From assembly GCA_010365215.1 (NCBI GenBank), contig JAAFGT010000003.1, positions 53,234-117,233 of the forward strand: a stretch of 64,000 nucleotides of DNA, in the 5' to 3' direction. Below the pieces are notes generated by a model. It did not search any database and was not told the origin of the DNA. It saw only the letters and a program-made list of their open reading frames with translations. Origin of the DNA: Acidipila sp. Its GTDB lineage: Bacteria; Acidobacteriota; Terriglobia; Acidiferrales; UBA7541. Below, piece after piece: positions 9,446 through 18,584 of the stretch; positions within the stretch are counted from its first letter, which is position 1; every line of letters begins with the position of its first letter. The position numbers were made by a program, and so were the translations under genes.

Positions 9446-9964
9446 ATGCTGCGCAGGTACATCCCCATTGGCGGTCAAGCCCTGAAGGTTTCGCATGTTC
9501 TGCTGGTCCTCGGGCGCATGCTATTGGGCGCGGTTTTCCTCTACGCCGCGTACTCCAAACTCCGCCAGCCGTCCTACATTCTGTTTGCCATGGCCATTCA
9601 TTCCTACCAACTGGCTCCAGAATGGGCGGAGCTCGGATTAGCGCGCGCACTGCCCTGGCTGGAGCTGGCGCTGGGCCTTGCCCTGCTGAGCGGCATATTT
9701 CTGCGCTACACGGCGGCCACCGCGAGCGTGCTGCTGGCTATATTTTTCGGCGTTATGACGCGCTCCTATCTCGCCGGGCAGCAGATTAATTGCGGCTGTT
9801 TCGGTATCGGTGAAGCGCTGAGCCCGCGCACACTCGCGCGAGACGGAGCGCTGCTGGCCGTTTCATTCGCGGTGACCGTGGGGGCGTTTCTGGTCGAGCG
9901 CCAGCATGGAAACTCCTCGACCGCTATCTCGCAGGCGCGTTCCGCACACACGGCCCTCGAGTAA
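9446..9964 (+). CDS. MauE/DoxX-like membrane protein
   Basis: 172 residues with four or five hydrophobic segments (VLLVLGRMLLGAVFLYAAYS near the N-terminus, LPWLELALGLALLSGIFL, ATASVLLAIFFGVM, ALLAVSFAVTVGAFLV). A conserved INCGCFG cysteine motif lies in a loop at about residues 112-118. This matches the MauE branch of the DoxX superfamily, membrane proteins linked to disulfide maturation in methylamine dehydrogenase clusters. No mau genes are nearby, so the likely partner is the DsbA-like protein upstream, whose CPAC pair it may reoxidise; that is inference. Confidence 0.8.
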   Translation: MLRRYIPIGGQALKVSHVLLVLGRMLLGAVFLYAAYSKLRQPSYILFAMAIHSYQLAPEWAELGLARALPWLELALGLALLSGIFLRYTAATASVLLAIFFGVMTRSYLAGQQINCGCFGIGEALSPRTLARDGALLAVSFAVTVGAFLVERQHGNSSTAISQARSAHTALE

Positions 9965-9972
9965 CAAGCCTT

Positions 9973-10072
9973 GAAAATGCCTGGCACGCTGGGAAAATGT
10001 CTAGCACGCTGGGAAAATGTCTAGCACGCTGGGAAAATGACTGGCACTTATTGAAAATGAGTGGCACCTGGT
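9973..10072. repeat. Five head-to-tail 20-bp repeats before the FmdE gene
   Basis: Five consecutive 20-bp units, each beginning GAAAATG, occupy 9973-9992, 9993-10012, 10013-10032, 10033-10052 and 10053-10072. A partial GAAAAC follows. Units 2 and 3 are identical (GAAAATGTCTAGCACGCTGG); units 4 and 5 have drifted in the second half but keep GGCAC. The last unit reaches the GTG start of the FmdE-family gene at 10071, so the array fills the whole gap between the MauE-like stop and that start. There are no spacers, so this is not CRISPR. Confidence 0.9.
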
Positions 10073-10649
10073 GAAAACCTTACAAGAATATCTGACTCTG
10101 GCCGCCGCCGCGCACGGACACCTCTGCGCCGGGCAGGTTCTCGGAGTTCGCCTCGCCATGCTCGGGCTGCGGGAGCTGGGCATCGAGGACGCCGAGCGCG
10201 AGCGCAAGCGTCTGGTCACCTATGTGGAGATTGATCGCTGCGTCACCGACGCGATTGCCTTGGTCACGAATTGCCGCTTGGGCAAGCGCAGCCTTAAATT
10301 TTACGATTGGGGAAAAGTGGCCGCGACCTTCGTGGATCTTCCCACCGGCCGCGCCATCCGCGTAGCCGCGAAAGAAAGCTCCAAGCAGCGCGCGCTGGGA
10401 ATGTTTCCGGAGATGGAGAAGGATCCCGGCCAGCAGAAAGCCTATGCCCTGCTCCCCGACGCGGACCTTTTCGATACCGCTTGGGTGCGCGTGGAAGTTT
10501 TGCCGCAGGATTTGCCCGGATACCGCGGCGCGCGCGTGCTCTGCGCGCAATGTGGCGAAGGCATTAATTTTCATCGCGAAGTCCAGGCCGCAGGCCGCAC
10601 GCTTTGCCGCGCTTGTGCCGGCAATGCTTACTACCAGAGTTTCCCGTAG
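10071..10649 (+). CDS. FmdE-family protein with C-terminal zinc finger
   Basis: 192 residues from a GTG that overlaps the last tandem repeat; no good RBS is seen. N-terminal FmdE motif AAAAHGHLCAGQVLGVRLA (His-Gly-His-x-Cys), then CVTDAIALVTNCRLGKRSLK and KVAATFVDLPTGRAIRV. The C-terminus has a zinc-ribbon pattern CAQCGEG ... CRACAGNAYY. The family is named after subunit E of molybdenum/tungsten formylmethanofuran dehydrogenase, but members are widespread in non-methanogens and linked to molybdenum enzymes. A molybdenum hydroxylase operon lies 5 kb downstream, though no direct link is shown. Confidence 0.85.
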   Translation: MKTLQEYLTLAAAAHGHLCAGQVLGVRLAMLGLRELGIEDAERERKRLVTYVEIDRCVTDAIALVTNCRLGKRSLKFYDWGKVAATFVDLPTGRAIRVAAKESSKQRALGMFPEMEKDPGQQKAYALLPDADLFDTAWVRVEVLPQDLPGYRGARVLCAQCGEGINFHREVQAAGRTLCRACAGNAYYQSFP

Positions 10650-10864
10650 CCTTCCTCTAGCCCGCTCTTCGCACGGTCACGCTTCGCAGCGCAATGCCAA
10701 TTTGATTTTCCACAGAAGTTTGGACAACTCTTCCTCGATAATCTGTGATAATTACTCCTCTAGTTCAAAGTGATGTGGGTGTGTGACCCCGTTGTGGTAA
10801 TACCGCTGTGGGGGAAACCGTTCCGCAGAAGAATCAGCGTAGAAGAATCAGAAGGGGGGAGTGT

Positions 10865-13800
10865 ATGCGCCGCAAGTCTTTTTGGGTCACTGTTCTGGCC
10901 AGCTTCGCCAGCCTGTTCCTGGGGGCTGCGCCCGCGCTTGCGCAGACGCAAGCAACCACGGGAGTGATTGAAGGAACGGTCACCGATCCCAGCGGCGGCG
11001 TGGTCTCCGGCGCCACGGTAACCATGACCAACACCGGCACCGGCTACGAGCGCCAGGTCACCACGAATGAGAGCGGCTTCTACCGCGGCGTCCTGTTGCC
11101 GCTGGGGGCCTACAAAGTCACCGTGGAAAAGTCCGGCTTCGCCACCATGATGATCAAGGACGTGGAGCTTACTCTGGGCGCGAGCAATACCATCAACGCC
11201 GCCCTCAAGCTGCAAAGCGGTGCGGAACAGATTACCGTCACCTCCGAGGAGCCTCTGGTCCACGCCTCCCAAACCGAAACCAGCGCAGGCCTCGATGCCC
11301 AGCAGCTTCACAGCGTCCCGGTCAGTAACCGGAACTATCTCGACCTCTTGACCTTGACCCCCAACGTCTCCATCAGCAATGGCACCGACGGTCCGGAGAT
11401 TAACGTCAACGGCCAGAAGGGCACACAAACCAGCTTCAACGTCGACGGCGCGAACGCCAACAACGTTTTCTTCGGCGAGCAGCGCGGCGGGCAGCGCCCG
11501 GTAGCCAATGTGGGCCTTGAAGCCGTGCGCGAATTTCAAGTGGTCGCGGAAGGCGCGCCTGCTGAATTCGGCGGTTATTCCGGCGCGTTCATCAACGTGG
11601 TCACCAAATCAGGGACCAATGATTTTCACGGGTCGTTGTTCCACCTGCAGGATCTGGAGGCGCTCACCGCTGCGCTCGCCGATGGCTCCAGCCTCAACGG
11701 CTACCACCGCGAGCAGTACGGCGCCAGCCTCGGCGGCCCCATCAAAAAGGACAAGCTGTTTTTCTTCGGCACCTATGAGGGCGCGAATACCCGGTTCAAC
11801 ACGAATAACAGCCTGGTGCATTGCTGCACGGTCACCGCCGCCAACGGAATTGCCACCTTCGCATCGCCCGCTAACGGCGGCGTGCCCGCGGACCTCAATC
11901 AGATTTTCACTACCCGCTTCGGAAGCCCCGAGGCCGGCCCCATCAAGCGCACCAACGATCTTCAGTCCTTCCTGGTGAAAGGCGATTGGATCCCCAACGC
12001 GCGACACAACGTCACCTTGCGGCACTACTTCGCCCGTTCCATTCAGGATAACGGCACGTTCGACATCCCCACATTTGGCCGCACCGCCAACGGCCAGGAA
12101 CGCAGCAAGAGCAATACCTTCGTCGGTTCGTGGACTTGGGCCATTTCCAGCAAATACCTCAACGAGTTTCGTTTCGAGTACGGCCGCGAGAACCGTCCGC
12201 GTACTCAGGTGCTCCCCCCGGACCTGCCGGACACCTCCATCGGTGCCTGCACCCAGCCGGATGATTTCTCGTCTCCCGTGGCGGGCTGCTTTGCGGGCGG
12301 CTCGGCCATCGGCAACGGCCGCAACTACCGCTTCGGCCGGCCCTTTTTCCACCCCAGCTTCGTGGTCGATGAGCAGTTCCAGGAAAGCGACAACTTCTCG
12401 ATCATCACCGGCAATCACGCCGTAAAATTTGGCTTTATGGTTGACAACATCCGCGTGCAGAATTTCTTCGCGGGATTCGCGCGTGGACGATATACCTTCG
12501 ATACCGTCGAAGGTTTTCTGAATTACATCAATCTGGGTCCGACATTCGTCGAGTGCGCCGACGGCACATCGGGAACTTCAGGAAATTTCGGCTCCACCCT
12601 GGCGGGCAACGCCACATGCCTCAATAATTCCGCCAATATCGTCGGCCCCCTCCTGCTGTATCTGCAGTTCGCACCGGTCGGCAGTGCCACGCTGGCCCAG
12701 GCTTCCAACAATAACTTCCACCAGTTCGAGAGCGGCCTCTTCCTTCAGGATAAATGGCAGGCGCGGCCGGGCTTGACCATTTCTTATGGCTTGCGCTGGG
12801 ACAACTATAACCAGCGCGACCCGATCCTTCCCCCGGCGCAAACGCGCATCGGCCAATTCCTTGGCAACCCGGCGTTCCGCTCCAATGGCACCGTGCCCAG
12901 CTATCACAAGGCCTTCCAGCCACGGCTCGGTATTGCCTGGGATCCCTGGCATAACGGTAAGACGGTGATTCGCGCCAACGGCGGCATGTTCTTCTCGCGC
13001 CTTCCCGCCCTCATCGTGGCCAACGGCACCGCCAACAATGGAGCGCTTGGCGCCACGATTTTCGAGGCCAGTTTCCTCAATGGTCCTGCCAACGCCTTCA
13101 ATCTCGGATTCCTGGTGCCGCCGGTCTATCCTGACTGCGCCACCGGGACCTTCGCACCACCGATCTGCCCCACCCCGGCAAATTTTTCGCCGTTTGATCC
13201 CGGAGTGGTGCTTTTCGCAAAAGACTTTGTCTATCCCCGCAGCCTGCAGGCCAGCCTTTGGGTGGAACGCCAGATTGCCAAGGATTGGGCCATCTCCGCA
13301 GGATTCAATTACGCCCTCGGAACCCATCAGAACCGCGTGGAAGGATTCAACGTCCCGCCGGCCAACGGCACCGGGCCGGATGGACGCACACTCTACACCG
13401 GCAATGGCGGCAGCGGCCCTTTCAGCGGCCCCGGCGGAAACGGCAGCGGTATCGCCACCTTCAGCAGCTTGCTCACCAGCAATGCCACGTCGGTCTATCG
13501 CTCCTTCGCTGTAAAAGTGGACAAGAAGTACAGCCGCAACATCCTGCTGTCCGCGCAGTACACCTACGCGCATGACGACGATCAAGACTCCAACGAGCGC
13601 GATCAGTTCACCGCCAAATTCAGCGACCCGAAGAATTTTGGCCCCGAGCACGGCCCCAGCGACCGCGACCGCAGGCACCGCTTCAGCGCCTTCGCTCTCT
13701 GGAATCTGCCCTGGGGCTTCTCCTGGAGCAACACCTTCTCGGCATTCTCGGCCACTCCGCGCTCGCTGCTCTGTAACTTCGATGCGAATGGCGATTCCTT

Positions 13801-14176
13801 TTCCGACAACGATCGCGTCTTCACCGACGGCCACGGCAACTACTCCTGCGGAGCAGGCGGCGTGGGAAATATCATCGATCTGGGCAGCGGAAAAACCGCC
13901 ACCCTGGTGGGCGCTTTAACCGGCGGCCACGACTCCGGCCGCAACACCTTCCGCAAGGGCGATCAATATTTCGACTGGAGCATGCGCATCCAAAAGGATT
14001 TCCGCATTCACGATCGCCTGAAGCTCTCGCCCTCGGCGGAAATTTTTAACATCATCGGCGGCGATAATCTTCGCTTCCCCGTCTGCGGCGAACTGCGCGG
14101 CTGCTTCGACGGCACCTTCCTGCAGATTCCCGGCGATCCGCGTCGCGCGCGCCTGGGCCTGCGGCTCGAGTGGTAG
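10865..14176 (+). CDS. TonB-dependent receptor, Oar-like, with carboxypeptidase-regulatory-like N-terminus
   Basis: 1103 residues from ATG 10865, placed by the RBS GGGGGGA just upstream and by the signal peptide KSFWVTVLASFASLFLGAAP ending ALAQ. Residues about 30-115 form a carboxypeptidase-regulatory-like beta-sandwich (IEGTVTDPSGGVVSGATVTM). A plug domain follows (ISNGTDGPEINVNGQKGTQT, FNVDGANANN, GAFINVVTKSGTN), then a long outer-membrane beta-barrel ending in RARLGLRLEW with terminal aromatic Trp. Such receptors abound in Acidobacteriota and take up oligosaccharides or other large ligands using TonB energy. The ligand is unknown; no sugar or metal genes flank it. Confidence 0.93.
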   Translation: MRRKSFWVTVLASFASLFLGAAPALAQTQATTGVIEGTVTDPSGGVVSGATVTMTNTGTGYERQVTTNESGFYRGVLLPLGAYKVTVEKSGFATMMIKDVELTLGASNTINAALKLQSGAEQITVTSEEPLVHASQTETSAGLDAQQLHSVPVSNRNYLDLLTLTPNVSISNGTDGPEINVNGQKGTQTSFNVDGANANNVFFGEQRGGQRPVANVGLEAVREFQVVAEGAPAEFGGYSGAFINVVTKSGTNDFHGSLFHLQDLEALTAALADGSSLNGYHREQYGASLGGPIKKDKLFFFGTYEGANTRFNTNNSLVHCCTVTAANGIATFASPANGGVPADLNQIFTTRFGSPEAGPIKRTNDLQSFLVKGDWIPNARHNVTLRHYFARSIQDNGTFDIPTFGRTANGQERSKSNTFVGSWTWAISSKYLNEFRFEYGRENRPRTQVLPPDLPDTSIGACTQPDDFSSPVAGCFAGGSAIGNGRNYRFGRPFFHPSFVVDEQFQESDNFSIITGNHAVKFGFMVDNIRVQNFFAGFARGRYTFDTVEGFLNYINLGPTFVECADGTSGTSGNFGSTLAGNATCLNNSANIVGPLLLYLQFAPVGSATLAQASNNNFHQFESGLFLQDKWQARPGLTISYGLRWDNYNQRDPILPPAQTRIGQFLGNPAFRSNGTVPSYHKAFQPRLGIAWDPWHNGKTVIRANGGMFFSRLPALIVANGTANNGALGATIFEASFLNGPANAFNLGFLVPPVYPDCATGTFAPPICPTPANFSPFDPGVVLFAKDFVYPRSLQASLWVERQIAKDWAISAGFNYALGTHQNRVEGFNVPPANGTGPDGRTLYTGNGGSGPFSGPGGNGSGIATFSSLLTSNATSVYRSFAVKVDKKYSRNILLSAQYTYAHDDDQDSNERDQFTAKFSDPKNFGPEHGPSDRDRRHRFSAFALWNLPWGFSWSNTFSAFSATPRSLLCNFDANGDSFSDNDRVFTDGHGNYSCGAGGVGNIIDLGSGKTATLVGALTGGHDSGRNTFRKGDQYFDWSMRIQKDFRIHDRLKLSPSAEIFNIIGGDNLRFPVCGELRGCFDGTFLQIPGDPRRARLGLRLEW

Positions 14177-14329
14177 GGATCTCGAAAACGTGGTGGGGAT
14201 CTCGATAACGATGCAGCGCTCGGGATAAATAACACACCGCGCGGGGCCTTCGCCGAGCCCTTAAAGTTACTCCGCGTGTAGTCCAGTTTGGCTCTTGCCT
14301 CCCAGCACCGCCACGCTTACTCTGGCCGC

Positions 14330-14980
14330 ATGGAAAATTTCACGCCCACACCTCGCACCCAGGTCAAGCGCTTGCCCGACCGCGGTCTTTACGACCGGGC
14401 CGAAGTTTATAAAATTCTCGAACAGGGCTTTCTCTGTCACTCCGGCTTCATGGTAGAAGACCAGCCCTTCGTGATTCCCACAGGTTACGGCCGCGTGGAC
14501 GATCAGCTTTACATCCACGGCTCGGCGGCCAGCCGCATGCTACGGTCGCTGAGCGGCGGAATTAAAATGTGCCTCACCGTCACCCTCCTCGACGGCCTGG
14601 TTCTGGCGCGCTCCGCGTTCCATCATTCCATGAACTACCGCTCGGTAGTCATCCTCGGCACCGCCACGCTGGTCGAAGATGCCGCCGAAAAAACCAAAGC
14701 CCTGCTGGCTATCTCCGAACAGATCATCCGCGGCCGCTGGGCTGAAGTGCGCTCGCCCACCGAAAAAGAATTGAAAGCCACGATCGTGCTCCGCGTTCCC
14801 CTGCTGGAAGTCTCGGCAAAAGTCCGCACCGGAATGCCGCACGATGACGAAGAAGATTACCAGCTCCCCATCTGGGCCGGAGTGCTGCCCATCAGCCAGG
14901 TGCCCGCAGCGCCCCTGGCTGACCCGCGCAACCTGCCCAATCTGTCGGTGCCGGAATCCGTCCGTAAATATTCGCGCTGA
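14330..14980 (+). CDS. Pyridoxamine 5'-phosphate oxidase family flavin-binding protein
   Basis: 216 residues from ATG 14330, where the protein begins MENFTPTPRTQVKRLPDRGL; the open frame continues upstream without protein-like features. The split-barrel FMN-binding fold is suggested by FLCHSGFMVEDQPFVIPTGY, DDQLYIHGSAASRMLRSL and HHSMNYRSVVILGTATLVED. These resemble the nitroimidazole-resistance (NimA-like)/PNPOx-like branch rather than true PdxH. It probably binds FMN or haem in the cytosol; the substrate is unknown. Single gene. Confidence 0.88.
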   Translation: MENFTPTPRTQVKRLPDRGLYDRAEVYKILEQGFLCHSGFMVEDQPFVIPTGYGRVDDQLYIHGSAASRMLRSLSGGIKMCLTVTLLDGLVLARSAFHHSMNYRSVVILGTATLVEDAAEKTKALLAISEQIIRGRWAEVRSPTEKELKATIVLRVPLLEVSAKVRTGMPHDDEEDYQLPIWAGVLPISQVPAAPLADPRNLPNLSVPESVRKYSR

Positions 14981-15069
14981 AGTTTCATCGTCTGAAGGCT
15001 GTTTGTGCTAGGTGCGGCGAGAGATACATATTCCAACGCCTGTTACGACGTTTACGGGGGTTTCTTCCC

Positions 15070-15522
15070 GTGATTCGAAATCTCTTCACTCTCGCAATCA
15101 GCTCTGTCTTTGTCTTATTGGCTCAGTGTTTGGCTGCGCCAACGCAGACGAAGGGACCGGCAGCTTCCGTGTCTGTGTGTCAGATCCTTTCTCACCCAGA
15201 ACACTATCTCGATGCCCCGGTTACAATTAGGGTAAGGGTGAAGACATATAGGCACGGAACTTCAATATCGGACAGAAATTGTCCAAAACAGGCATTGTCT
15301 CTTATCGCGGACGATTCAACGCTCAAGAGCGACGGCGTAAATCGCTTTTACCGGTTCCTCGCAGCACATAGGCAATCGAGCGTTCCGACCGATGCAATAC
15401 TGACAGGTCGCACGGCTCGAGGTTCCAACGTGGGATTCGCGGCTAAACGAGATTTTGTCTTCAAGTTAGAATCCGTTGCGGAGGTTGCTGAAGCCAATCA
15501 AGACAAGAAACCGCCGCAATGA
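15070..15522 (+). CDS. Small secreted protein of unknown function, two-cysteine family
   Basis: 150 residues from a GTG start with a GGGGG-type RBS nine bases upstream. Signal peptide NLFTLAISSVFVLLAQCLAA, then SVCQILSHPEHYLDAPVTIR, a beta-rich core with SDRNCPKQALSLIAD, and a C-terminal DAILTGRTARG / DFVFKLESV pair. Two mature cysteines (VCQIL and NCPKQ) could form a disulfide. A homologue at 62991-63467 shares the same C-x-x-hydrophobic-x-H-P spacing and the CP-x-x-x-L motif. No known family is recognised. Confidence 0.7.
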   Translation: MIRNLFTLAISSVFVLLAQCLAAPTQTKGPAASVSVCQILSHPEHYLDAPVTIRVRVKTYRHGTSISDRNCPKQALSLIADDSTLKSDGVNRFYRFLAAHRQSSVPTDAILTGRTARGSNVGFAAKRDFVFKLESVAEVAEANQDKKPPQ

Positions 15523-15762
15523 TAAAAATAATCGTGTTCTAGCTGGCAAACCTTTTTGCGGGTGTCATAACTGTAGCTTTGAGAACGTCGCGACCAACAT
15601 TTCTCGCAGTAGGTGTGGATCCGATTTTACTGATGCACGTTCCCTTCGCTTGGAGTACCATAGCCAGCCTGCGGGGACAATCCATGAGGTTTTCGAAGAC
15701 CGGCCCAAAATCTATCGCCACTATTTCGCGCACTGCTGCGCAATGTGTCCGGAGGTACGCCA

Positions 15763-16455
15763 ATGTCTGACCATCGCTCGAACGGTTCCGGAAACGGCCC
15801 GGGAAACCCCGGCAAGGCGGACAACGCCAACCCGGAAAACGCCAAACCGGAAAAGGGCGTTTCGCGCCGCAGCTTTATCAAGGGCGCAGGCGTTGCCGTT
15901 TCCGCCGTCACCATGCTTCGCGAAGGCTTGCTCTCGCCCACCGCAGCAGCCGCGGACGCCAAAGTCGCGGGCCCCGGCGCCATCGCCATGACCCTGAAAA
16001 TTAACGGACAGGCGCACAAAATTACCGCCGAGCCTCGCCTCACTCTGCTCGACGCGCTGCGCAACAATCTCGACATCACCGGCGCAAAAAAAGTTTGCGA
16101 CCGGGCCACCTGCGGCGCCTGCACCGTGCTCATGGACGGCAAAGCCATTTACGCGTGCACCCTGCTGGCGATTGACGCGCAGGGCCACGACCTCCAGACC
16201 ATCGAAGGCCTTTCCGCCGAAGGCGCGCTGCACCCCATCGAGGCGGCATTTGTGGACCATGACGCGCAGCAATGCGGCTTCTGCACTCCGGGATTTGTGA
16301 TGGCCGCAAAATCTTTCCTCGACGCGCATCCCCAGCCCACGCGTGAACAGGTTACGAAAGGTTTTGGCGGCAATTTTTGCCGCTGCGGAACTTATGTCGG
16401 TGTGCGCGAAGCGGTGCTCGATGCCGCTGGGCGCATGCGCGGGGGGAGGGCGTAA
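15763..16455 (+). CDS. Tat-exported (2Fe-2S) subunit of a xanthine-dehydrogenase-family enzyme (PaoA-like)
   Basis: 230 residues from ATG 15763, which follows GGAGG by about eight bases; an in-frame ATG at 15745 is the alternative. Twin-arginine signal SRRSFIKGAGVAVSAVTML comes after a Pro/Asn/Gly-rich lead. Domain 1 holds a plant-type [2Fe-2S] set, CDRATCGACTVLMDGKAIYAC. Domain 2 holds the second cluster, CGFCTPGF ... CRCGTY. This subunit passes electrons from the molybdenum site to FAD. The Tat signal implies the assembled enzyme acts in the periplasm, as in E. coli PaoABC. It opens a four-gene operon and its TAA overlaps the next ATG. Confidence 0.93.
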   Translation: MSDHRSNGSGNGPGNPGKADNANPENAKPEKGVSRRSFIKGAGVAVSAVTMLREGLLSPTAAAADAKVAGPGAIAMTLKINGQAHKITAEPRLTLLDALRNNLDITGAKKVCDRATCGACTVLMDGKAIYACTLLAIDAQGHDLQTIEGLSAEGALHPIEAAFVDHDAQQCGFCTPGFVMAAKSFLDAHPQPTREQVTKGFGGNFCRCGTYVGVREAVLDAAGRMRGGRA

Positions 16456-18584
16456 TGGCGGACTACAAATGGCCCGCGGCCGAAAACCGCAGCCTCATCG
16501 GCAAGCGCATCTCTCGGCTCGACGGCCCGCTGAAATCTTCCGGCCGCGCTAAATATTCTTTCGACGTCAACCGCCCCGGCATGCTCTACGGCAAAATGAT
16601 CCTCTCGCCCTACGCCCACGCCAAGGTCACCAAAATCGACACCACTGCCGCGGAAAAAATGCCCGGCGTCAAAGCGGTCACGCTGATCTGGGAAGTAGGC
16701 AAAGAGGTGCAGTGGGCCGGGCAGGAGATCGCCGCCGTCGCCGCCGAGACCGAAGACCAGGCACGCGATGCTGCTCGCGCCATTAAAGTCGAATACGAAG
16801 TTTTGCCCCACCTGGTCACCGACGCTACTCCCCAACAGGCCGGCGCCGACCACTCCAAACAGCTCAGCGAACAGAAGACCGGGGACCCTGACCCCGCCTT
16901 CGCTCAAGCCGCCGCCACCATCGAAGGCACCTACGGCTCCCCGGTGATCACTCACTGCTGCCTCGAATCTCACGGCCAGGTTACCGAGTGGCAGGGCGAC
17001 CAGCTCACCGTGTGGGCATCGACTCAGGCGGTCAGCAACCTGGCCGGCGAATATGCTCCGGCCATGGAGATTCCTGCCGGCAACGTGCACATCATCACCC
17101 CGGTGATGGGTGGCGGCTTCGGCAGCAAATTTAATTCCGACGTTTGGGGTTTCGCCTGCGCGCGGCTGTCCAAAAAATCCGGCCGCGCCGTGAAGATGCT
17201 GCTGGAGCGCGATCACGAGCTGATGGTCGCCGGCGCGCGCCCCTCCATCTATGCCAAGGTGAAAGTGGCCGCGAAAGCCGACGGCACGCTGGTCGCCTGG
17301 AAGTCGGAATCCTGGGGCACGGCCGGGCCGGGCTCCGCGGGAAATCCCACTCTGCCCTACGTGTTCCGCCCGGAAAATCGCTCCTCGCGGCACACCGCCA
17401 TCTCCACCAACATTGGACCCGCGCGCGCCTGGCGGGCGCCGAACCATCCGCAAATGGCTCTCATCACCATGTCGGCTCTCGAAGATCTCGCCGCCGCCGT
17501 GCCCATGGACCCGCTCGATTTCTTTTTGAAAAATATTGAGCTCACCGGCACCCTCGCCAAAGTCTACAAAGAAGAGCTGCTCAAAGCCGCCGAGCTCATG
17601 GACTGGAAAAAGAAATGGCACCCGCGCGGCCAGATGGTTGCCGGCCCCATCCAGCGCGGGCTCGGCCTGTCGCTGCACACCTGGGGCGGCGGCGGTCACC
17701 AAAGCAACTGCAACTGCACCATTCACCCCGACGGCTCCGTGGAAGTCTCCCTGGGCAGCCAGGATCTTGGCACCGGCGCGCGCACCGTAATCGGCATCGT
17801 CGCCGCGGAAACCCTCGGCCTGCCACTCGAAGCGGTAAAAGTAAATATTGGAGACAACCACTATCCCGCCTCCGGCGCTTCCGGCGGATCCACCACGGTA
17901 GGCGGGGTCAGCTCCTCCACGCGCCGTGCGGCGAACAACGCGTTAAACGAGCTGCTCGCAAAAGTCGCGCCTTCGCTCGGCGGCGACGCGGAACAGCTCG
18001 AAGCCGTAGGCGGCGTGATTCGCGTGAAGGGCGACACCTCCAAATTCCTGCCCTGGAAGCAGGCCTGCGCCAAACTGGCCTCCACACCCATCACCGCCGC
18101 GGGCCAGACCTCCAAGGATCTGATCTCCAGCGGCGTCGGCGGCGTGCAGATGGCCGAAGTCAGCGTGGACATGGAAACCGGCGTTGTGCGAGTGGAAAAA
18201 ATGGTCGCGGCGCAGGATTGCGGCCTGGTCATCAATCTTAAAACTGCCGAAAGCCAGGTCTACGGCGCCTTCATCATGGGCATCACCTACGCCCTGCACG
18301 AAGAAAAAATCATGGACCAGCAGACCGGCCGCTGCCTCAACGCCGATATGGAATTTTACAAACTCGCGGGCTTGGGCGATATCGGCGAGCTGGTCGTTCA
18401 CATGATGACCGGCCCGGGCTACGACGACCGCGGCGTCATCGGCCTGGGCGAGCCTCCGGTAATTTCCCCCGGCGCGGTTATTTCCAATGCCGTGGCCAAC
18501 GCCATCGGCGTGCGCGTCCCCACTCTGCCCATCACCCCATCGAAGGTGCTCGCCGCACTCGAGTCCAAAGGAGCCAAAGCGTAA
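16455..18584 (+). CDS. Molybdopterin-binding subunit of a xanthine-dehydrogenase-family enzyme (PaoC-like)
   Basis: 709 residues from ATG 16455 (TAATG overlap with the 2Fe-2S gene). Begins MADYKWPAAENRSLIGKRIS and has the aldehyde oxidase/xanthine dehydrogenase a/b-hammerhead domain. The molybdenum-cofactor domain follows: VMGGGFGSKFNSD, ARAWRAPNHPQMA, SLGSQDLGTGARTVIG, GASGGSTTVGGVSSSTRRA and the catalytic-glutamate loop GVIGLGEPPVISPGA. It hydroxylates aldehydes or purine-like heterocycles. No signal of its own is seen, consistent with hitch-hiker export through the Tat signal of the small subunit. Substrate not determinable. Confidence 0.94.
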   Translation: MADYKWPAAENRSLIGKRISRLDGPLKSSGRAKYSFDVNRPGMLYGKMILSPYAHAKVTKIDTTAAEKMPGVKAVTLIWEVGKEVQWAGQEIAAVAAETEDQARDAARAIKVEYEVLPHLVTDATPQQAGADHSKQLSEQKTGDPDPAFAQAAATIEGTYGSPVITHCCLESHGQVTEWQGDQLTVWASTQAVSNLAGEYAPAMEIPAGNVHIITPVMGGGFGSKFNSDVWGFACARLSKKSGRAVKMLLERDHELMVAGARPSIYAKVKVAAKADGTLVAWKSESWGTAGPGSAGNPTLPYVFRPENRSSRHTAISTNIGPARAWRAPNHPQMALITMSALEDLAAAVPMDPLDFFLKNIELTGTLAKVYKEELLKAAELMDWKKKWHPRGQMVAGPIQRGLGLSLHTWGGGGHQSNCNCTIHPDGSVEVSLGSQDLGTGARTVIGIVAAETLGLPLEAVKVNIGDNHYPASGASGGSTTVGGVSSSTRRAANNALNELLAKVAPSLGGDAEQLEAVGGVIRVKGDTSKFLPWKQACAKLASTPITAAGQTSKDLISSGVGGVQMAEVSVDMETGVVRVEKMVAAQDCGLVINLKTAESQVYGAFIMGITYALHEEKIMDQQTGRCLNADMEFYKLAGLGDIGELVVHMMTGPGYDDRGVIGLGEPPVISPGAVISNAVANAIGVRVPTLPITPSKVLAALESKGAKA

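Noticed and set aside
9973..10072. Possible CRISPR array
   Set aside because: The 20-bp units are directly adjacent with no spacers, and there are no cas genes in the window.
12578..13834. 418-codon open frame opposite the TonB receptor
   Set aside because: Shadow of the receptor beta-barrel in a GC-rich gene; no start signal or family match.
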